A stretch of DNA of 64,000 nucleotides, taken from Dermatemys mawii (Eukaryota > Chordata > Testudines > Dermatemydidae). Below, in pieces: positions 57,301 through 64,000 of this stretch; positions within the stretch are counted from its first letter, which is position 1; every line of letters begins with the position of its first letter. The stretch is from assembly GCA_007922305.1 (NCBI GenBank), contig ML677334.1, positions 21,157,626-21,221,625 of the forward strand, written 5' to 3'. The position numbers were made by a program, and so were the translations under genes. Below the pieces are notes generated by a model, which saw only the letters and a program-made list of their open reading frames with translations, had not been told where the DNA came from and did no database searches.

Positions 57301-59284
57301 TTTTTTAACTTTCTGCCCTAACCTGTGGAATACTATTGCTATACATTATTACAGATATTTTTGGATCCATGCGGATAAAAGACACTCTGTGTAAGACAGT
57401 ATTAGCAGAAGTGAGCCCATTTTTCATATTTGGCAGGTAAATCCAAAATTTACTCATCTCAATGTAAATTCTGATTTTTCAGAAGATCTGAGCACTGACT
57501 GTATCCCTTGAGATCACTGGGAATTTGATTATTGAGTTTCCCACAGTTGTTTCTATAATAGATCTAGCATATTTATTTTATTCACTTCTCTAATTGGGGG
57601 GAAAAAATCTCTGAAGCCAAATTGTGCTATTGTCAGTATTAAAAACAGCAATGTTAGCAATCAAGACACTAAGCCTAACCTTCCCTATGTAGATTTTTAA
57701 ACTTTGAATTCCTCAGAAGAAGGATTCTAAACCAGATTCTAATCTCAATTACAATTGCTTTCAGTGAAGTTTCTTCAGATTTATACTGGTGTAACTTAGA
57801 GTAGAATCTGATTCTGTGACATTGTCTTTGAAAGCATTGAGCAAACTACTGGCATTTAACAATAACTTTTTTTTCTTTTGTTTTCTCAGCGGAGGGTAGA
57901 GGAGATCTTTATTATAGAATTTGTTAAAGTAAAATATACACCTCACTGCTCTTGTACTAGTTATAATAATTTATGTTAACATTTAGGACCAAATCCTGCA
58001 GTACCTATGGTAAGGCAAAATTTGGAATCTTTGCTTGAGTAAAGGCCTTAATTTTGGCCCTTAATATTATTCTTCCTGTATACATGCTTGTTACACATAC
58101 ACTTTTTTTTATTTGAAGTTTAAAACCAAGGCAGCTTAATGTCCCTAGAAATCTCCAATTTAAATAAAACTCAAGGATCTAATGGTTGTGGGTTTGGATT
58201 TTAGGACATCAGATTCTTGGATCCAGTCAAGTTATGCTCAGCATGGCACTCTAGTAGGCAGGTGAGCAAAGGAGGTTTTCTGCCGTCATTGTCCCCTTAC
58301 TCATGGAGCTAAGCAGTCGGTAGCTTGGGGCGGAGTGTAACAATTCTCTAAGGGCCATTCTGCCAGAGAGCAGAAAGCTCTGCCCATGCCCCCTGCACAG
58401 GTGTGGGTTCTTGAAAGGGGTAGCTCAGCACCAACTGGGGATTCCCCTTGCTGGGGAATTCCCCAGCTGTCCCACTTTACAGCCAACACAGAGAGGGGCT
58501 AGAGCAGGGCTGATGATCTGGCAATCGACATTTTGTAGACTGAAAATTTGCAATGACATAAAGTGATGTGCATTGAAAAACAAGGAAAAGTTCCCGTGCA
58601 TAACACAATGCATGTAACAAAGCTACATGTAAACAACTGGCCAACAGCACATTCGCTGCTCAACTTCTCATGTGGTTATGAAGGCCCAAACTCAATTACT
58701 TATGGTGAGGAAGGAAAAGTTTGGCAGAAGACTCATTTATCAGATAGTGATATATTATAATGTTATGTAGAACTTCTTGAGTGGCTCTCACTGGCCTCAG
58801 GTAAGCAGTTGTAGCCCACAAAGGAAGCAGGGAAGTGAAATGGATTTTTTTTTTAATGTAAGGATAGGGAGAATAGTAATATAAAGAGTGGGCAGATGCT
58901 CAAATGAAACATGGATGAGCTGGTTTCTCACTAAGGAATTTTCTAAGGTTATTCAGTGGAACAGGTCAATAAACTGTAGCTCAGTTCACATTATTGCAAT
59001 TATATAGCATAGTTTTATGTTTACCCCATGCATTATCATCCTATGTAGTTCTGGTGTGAGCTCTAACCTGTAAACTCCCGTAAGGGGCAAACCCCAATGT
59101 CCATCCACCAGGAACAGTAAAACATAAGCACTGGTGTAGTTCAGCTCTGCATGGAATACAGCAGCACGCTTGGACCAGTCTACTTCCCGCATATAAAATA
59201 GAGATGGACTCTTTTCAGGGCTTTATCCACAACAGTGCTAGAGCGTGACCAACAGATCTGTGACAAACTCTACTGCCTTCACCT
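57301..59284. other. Intergenic, no recognised feature
   Basis: AT-rich, with a T-run near 57865-57880. Short ORFs only. Confidence 0.35.
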
Positions 59285-59292
59285 CCTATATG

Positions 59293-60084
59293 CAGGGCTG
59301 GATTAACGCAGGGGCTTTAAGGACTGCAGCCCAAGGCCCCAGGCTAAGCTGGCCCTAGTGCAGCAGGGTTCAGGCAGGCTACCTGCATGCCATGGCCCCA
59401 CGCCACTCCTGGAAGCTGCTAGCTGCTGGCATGTCTATGTGGCCACTGACAGAGGGAACCGGCCAATGGGAGCTGCAGAGACAGCGCTTGCAGGCACAGG
59501 CAGCGCATGGAGACACGCTGTCCCCCTCCCTCCAGGGGCACGCAGAGATGTGCCAGCAGCCACAGACTTCCAGGAGCAGCCTGGGGCCAAGGCATGCAGG
59601 CAGCCAGCCTGCCTGAGTCCTGCTGCACCGCTGGCTGGGAGCCATTTTTGGTAAGCGCCTCCTGGACTGAGTCTGCACCTTGCACCCCCTCCTGCACTCC
59701 AGTCCGCTGCCCCAGATCACAATCCCCTCCTGCATCAACTCCATCCTAGATCCCACACCTCTCACCCTCTCCTTCACCCCAACACTCTGCCCCAGCCTGG
59801 AGCTACCTCCTACACCCAAACTCCTTCCCAGAAAGAAACTCATAGAACAGCTGTTCTAAGGTAAGAAATAGGCTATTTTGAATTAACTTAACTACATTCT
59901 ACATGTTTTAAGACTGAAATGTAACCACAGGATGGCTTTACGTTCATTAAAAGACAAGTTTAGTATAGCATTAATAGCCTCGATGCCATAGTTGTGATCA
60001 TTTTGTTTTAAGTTAGGAAGATGTAAACAGGGGCCCAACAAAATCTAATAGCACCGGGCCCACAGGAGAGTTAATCCGGCCCTG
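59293..60084. mobile_element. Non-autonomous DNA transposon with CAGGGC(T/C)GGATTAA ends, 792 bp
   Basis: The left end CAGGGCTGGATTAACGC and the right end GAGTTAATCCGGCCCTG are inverted. The flanks CCTATATG (59285-59292) and CCTGCATG (60085-60092) agree at 6 of 8 positions and probably reflect an aged 8-bp hAT-type duplication. The GC-rich centre (59340-59740) yields long ORFs on both strands, including a 154-codon one at 59379-59843, which I regard as non-coding. Confidence 0.75.
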
Positions 60085-60092
60085 CCTGCATG

Positions 60093-61118
60093 GATCAACT
60101 GTGAGCCGCATTGAACCTTCCTGTGCGTAGCCTATATACTTAGGCTGTGCTGAGGGACTGAGGTTTGGACGTACAGGAGGCCAACCCAGCGTACTCTAGC
60201 AACTTGTATTTTTAGTCTTTGCCTGCTCTTAAAGGTTCAGTTGTCGCCTTTTTATATAGACATGCATAACTGTGACTTATATAATGAATAATGTTATGTA
60301 AGGACAAAACTTCTCTGCCTACCCCTTGGGAGTTCAGGGGATTCAGGGGTAAGGGATTTGGGAGTTTAGTCTGACAACTGAAGTGTTGCTTTAGTGACAC
60401 AACATGATAACTGCTGTGATGTTGCTCACGTATGCTGTATGTTCAGCCATAAACCTATCACTTGAAGATGTTTTCTGAACAGTTAGGAAAATTAGTCCAG
60501 GTCCCAATGAGAGTGTGCATATAGATTACATAATTTGCAATTTCTTTATTAAAAATAAAGTAAAAATGAAATACCCAGATTTCAGACAGAAAGGGATACC
60601 TGCATCATAGATGGTACTTTCATTATTCATAGCATGGTTTCATTATGCATGTGGTCCCCTTCCCTTTCTCTCATCATTGAGATGTTTCCTTTTTCAAAAT
60701 GGGTGAACTACACATGGCTGAGACATCATGTTATTATTGCTCTGGAGGCACCCTCCATATCACTGCAAGATCTTGAAGGATGTCCCCATTCTCCTACTTC
60801 ATGCACCACATTTTAGCCACACTCTCTGTAGATGAACTAAAGGAATTTTCTCATTCTCAGCACCACTTTCTATCTGATTTGCAGGGTCACTGTTGAGCAG
60901 TGCTGGGCAAATGTAAAGAGGATGAAGGCTTAGCTATAAGGTTGAGCAAACCCAAAACAGACAAGGTCAGATAGCTACTGAGATGCCAGCCCAGGAGAGA
61001 CAACACTTCATGGATGGAGTGCAGGTGGCAGGAAATTTAAGCAGTTTATCCTTTCTCCCAGACTTTCAGTGTGAGGGCTCTTTAGGCTGATGACATCATC
61101 AGGATGCAGTCTGATGCA
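60093..61118. other. Intergenic, no recognised feature
   Basis: No gene or bounded repeat recognised. Confidence 0.35.
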
Positions 61119-61310
61119 TAGACTCACAGATTTTTAAGGCCAGAAGGGACCAAAGTGATCATCTAGTCTGGCCTTTTGCATAGCACAGGCTACAGAACTT
61201 CTTCACAATAATTCCTAGAGCAGATCTCTTAGGAAAACATCCAATCATGATTTAAAAATTGGCAGTGATGGAGAATCCACCACAAACCTTGGTGAATTGT
61301 TGCATGATGT
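61119..61310 (-). mobile_element. CR1 LINE 3' fragment
   Basis: 'gactcacagatttttaaggcc' with 'agaagggaccaaagtgatc' and 'atctagtctggccttttgc', then 'ggcagtgatggagaatcc', is the reverse complement of a CR1 subfamily 3' end. The same subfamily is seen, more worn, at 10490-10645. Confidence 0.85.
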
Positions 61311-61494
61311 GATGATTTCACAAAGTGTAAGTCCTTCAGACTCACGATGTTCAAGATTAGTTTAGGGGAACTTGAACAGAGCTGGTTTGAATGTGCTTTT
61401 ATTTTGCTCTAACATTATATAGTGTACATAAAGTAACAGTGTACTACTCACTATGAGCAAAGTACCTCTGGCAGGACTCCCAGCAGAAAGATAG

Positions 61495-61521
61495 ACACAC
61501 ACACACACACACACACACACA
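61495..61521. repeat. (AC)n microsatellite
   Basis: About 13 AC units without interruption. Confidence 0.95.
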
Positions 61522-61611
61522 GGCTGATGGAGACAGGGAAATGCCATAGTCTTTTGTTTTGCAATGAGGCTCACCCTACCAGTAGGCTAAATATTATTCT
61601 TTATCATTTGC

Positions 61612-61725
61612 ATTGTGGTAGCACCTAGAAGCCCCATGTCATGGTGGGAATCTTATTGTGCTAGGTGATATACAGCACAGATCAAAAAGATGGTCCCTGC
61701 CAAAACATTCACATTAGAGTCTCTG
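61612..61725 (-). mobile_element. L2/SINE 3' tail fragment
   Basis: 'gtagcacctagaagcccc' followed by 'attgtgctaggtgatatac' and 'gatggtccctgcc' is the reverse complement of the shared tail. Confidence 0.65.
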
Positions 61726-62659
61726 GAATCATAGGTTCAAATCCTGGCAAGATCAACTCAGCCCTCCATCCTTCCAAATTAGGAATATTGAGTACTATTC
61801 CAATAATTACATATGCAAGATTCTTTTGAATGAGACCTTCGCTTCCAAGAAAGGGGGTTGGAATGTAAATATACAGGTGCAACTTTAATAGCAATTACTC
61901 TGGGCTAAAATCTTTTGACCTGGACTGTGACTAATTTAAGGAAAGTATCTATCCATGTTTTCACTTATACTTGTGAGAGGCTCTCTACTGTATGTTAAAA
62001 TGTCCTGGCTACTAATGTCCCACACTGTCACATGGCTGCTTTAGTTAATAGCAATGCAGGATTTCTTAAACCCATCGGATGACTTTCAGTACCAAAGAGG
62101 CTTTTACTTGAAGTCAGTGATTTAGCAACGAAATGAATGATGATAAGGGTATCTATGTCACCCACATTGTCTTACTAAACATAGATCACTGTGTAATAAA
62201 GAGTGACATTCCATTAGCTCAGTCACTTGTAAGGTACCTGTGACCTCCACTCCTGTTGTGGCATCAACAGGACCTGAAGGTACCTTCCAGGAGGCACTTA
62301 GGCTCTTGCAGGATGAGGCCCTTGGTTGGCATCCCAGTGACTGTGCTTGTGGATTAACAGCTATGAACTGCACCTACATCTCACTCTCTGGTTTCCTTCA
62401 TATTATTTGACTTGGTTCTGGGTCTTGCTGAAGACCCTTCCTTGGTTTTGGTGATTCCAGGTCTTTCCCTCTGGTAAGGCTCTTTTATTATTGCTGATGG
62501 CAGAGACTGAGATTGCTCTAATCATCAAACACATAAGGGACAGGAGATACTGTTTCCGTCTTCTTTGTCAGACACATTCAAACACAACCATTCTTCTTCC
62601 TCTGTCCCCTAGTTTTGATTTAAAAGCTATTACTATATTGAGTATGTTCAGTTGTGGGG
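61726..62659. other. Intergenic, no recognised feature
   Basis: Short ORFs without domains; no repeat boundary seen. Confidence 0.35.
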
Positions 62660-62742
62660 GCAGTGGGATTTTCTTATATAGGCTCCTATTGTCCCCCATC
62701 CCTCGTCCTCATTTTTCACATTTGCTGTCTGGTCACCCTAAG
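62660..62742. mobile_element. Partial MITE with CTGGTCACCCT end
   Basis: 'cagtgggattttcttatata' and 'catttttcacatttgctgtc' followed by 'tggtcaccct' match the 48646-48759 family. Only one terminus is present. Confidence 0.65.
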
Positions 62743-62797
62743 CAGGATGGGGGGAGATGTGGAGGCGAACCAAGGCACAGCCCAGGCTGTAGAGCTC

Positions 62798-62859
62798 AAA
62801 CCCTAAGGAGCTCCTTGGTGCTGCACCCACAAACCCTAAGGAGCTCCTTGGTGCTGCAC
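62798..62859. repeat. Two-copy tandem repeat, 33-bp period
   Basis: A 29-bp segment starting 'aaaccctaaggagctccttg' occurs at 62798-62826 and 62831-62859, identical in both, separated by CCAC. Confidence 0.9.
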
Positions 62860-64000
62860 GGGTCCCAGGAAATGAAAGGGAGGCCGGGGCCATCCTTGCA
62901 AAAGCAACATCCTCATGTGCTGTCAAGATTTCTACAGCAGCAGTTGGCCTTGGGGTCCCCCATCCCTTTATAGGGGAATCCCATTCTAGAAAGGGTCAGC
63001 ACAGTGTGCCATACAGCTAGATAGTGCATGGCAAGCTAGCATGCTGTAGATTTACAGCCCAGCTTGCCATGCGCTATCTGATCATGTAGACAAGTCCAGT
63101 GTCTTTTGTGCTTTGAAAAGTTCCCAATATACTCTACATTCCATAGAAATAAATGATAACAATACCACTGAAATCATTTAACAGAAATAAAAAGGGAACC
63201 GTCGGCTTGATTGTGGCCCCAAGACATGCCAGTACCCCTTTGCACACAACTCTTCCTCTTCCATGCGGGAAAAGAGTCAATTGCATCCACAGCAATATCC
63301 TTTCTCTGGAGGCCACAGAAAGTTCTCCTCAGGTCTGGGATATCTGTGTGATAGGCGGAGATTGGCAGTGGTCCAGCCAGATGACGAATGCGCAGCAGGG
63401 CAGAGAAGTAATCAGCCTGGGGCATAATCCAGGTCATGGCTGCATTGTGCAGGGTGCTGTGTACAGACATAAAAAGACATGGTCCTTGCTCCAAAGGCAG
63501 TTAGGCATATTATAAGAAATGCTAAGAAAGTAAAGGTTGGGAGAACAAGATTTAAATGAGACACGTCAGCATCCTAGTTGTGTGTCTAGCCACATTTTAC
63601 AGGCTAACCCAAGGTTGAATGAGTGAGCTCATCCAGGATGGCAGTCAAATAAGGAGGTGAGTGAGGGGAACTGAGAGTCAGTGGGGTCATCAAGAAGGAC
63701 AATGCTGTCCCTAAGAAAGAGAGAGACTGGGAGAATACGTCCTTTCATAAGAAACTTAGTGCTCTTTCCTTGAGAATACTACTTTTCAAAAGCAATGCTG
63801 TGAAAAGAAGAAGTTGGTGCTAGCCGGCTAAGTAGCATCTCAGACCAGAAAGCTCAAGAAGCAACTTTAGGACGGCTGCTTTCCCTGGTATTTGTGGAAG
63901 CATGTGCATGTATTCAAAGCACTGAGCCACCATATCAGGAGGTATCAAAGCATGATATTTAGTAAACACTAATGAGCTGCACAAGTTATTCACACAGCAC
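62860..64000. other. Intergenic, no recognised gene
   Basis: At 63440-63495 'gcagggtgctgtgtacagac' and 'acatggtccttgctccaaa' are probably an antisense L2/SINE tail. The overlapping ORFs at 63153-63515 (plus) and 63174-63494 (minus) have no recognisable domain. Confidence 0.35.

Noticed and set aside
59379..59843. 154-codon minus-strand ORF
   Set aside because: It sits in the centre of the 59293-60084 transposon and overlaps several frames on the other strand; no domain.

Overview
The window looks like nuclear genomic DNA of an amniote, most likely a cryptodiran turtle. This rests on the sequence: a split vertebrate gene with consensus splice sites and a CpG-island promoter, many CR1 LINE 3' ends, MIR/CORE-type tRNA SINEs sharing a tail with an L2-like LINE, a Penelope-like element, and several short inverted-repeat DNA transposon families that I recognise as typical of turtle genomes. 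The species assignment is by pattern recognition, not by a search. I see no bacterial gene, CRISPR array or operon.

Positions 1 to about 29,600 hold the 5' part of one gene on the minus strand, DUSP22 (dual-specificity phosphatase 22, JSP1). Three coding exons are readable: exon 1 (29574-29594, start codon and N-myristoylation signal), exon 2 (23415-23448) and exon 3 (12151-12233). Together they give 46 codons with compatible phases (0, 1, 0) and GT-AG boundaries. Exon 4 onward, including the catalytic cysteine loop, must lie below position 1. The introns are AT-rich and contain scattered SINEs, CR1 pieces and small DNA transposons; the first 5.8 kb is notably repeat-poor.

Positions 29.5-30.2 kb form a GC-rich, CpG-dense promoter. 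It carries a ZNF143-like site and two strong plus-strand splice-donor-like sites, so it may be bidirectional.

Positions 30.2-64 kb appear intergenic and are a mosaic of nested transposable elements. In order: MITEs with GTCTACACTAC ends; two CR1 3' fragments; a hAT-type element with a minisatellite core, cut by a 5'-truncated Penelope-like element with a GIY-YIG endonuclease and a hammerhead-like hairpin near its 3' end; an 878-bp GC-rich hAT-type element with a perfect 8-bp duplication; an LTR-like unit nested in another repeat with a perfect 5-bp duplication; an L2-like LINE split by a nested repeat; an inverted pair of one repeat family; and a 5S-rRNA-derived SINE. No second protein-coding gene could be supported. 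Several long ORFs in this part are inside repeats or unrecognised. I found nothing that amounts to a new biological system; the points most worth testing are the divergent promoter, the hammerhead-like motif and the nested insertion histories.
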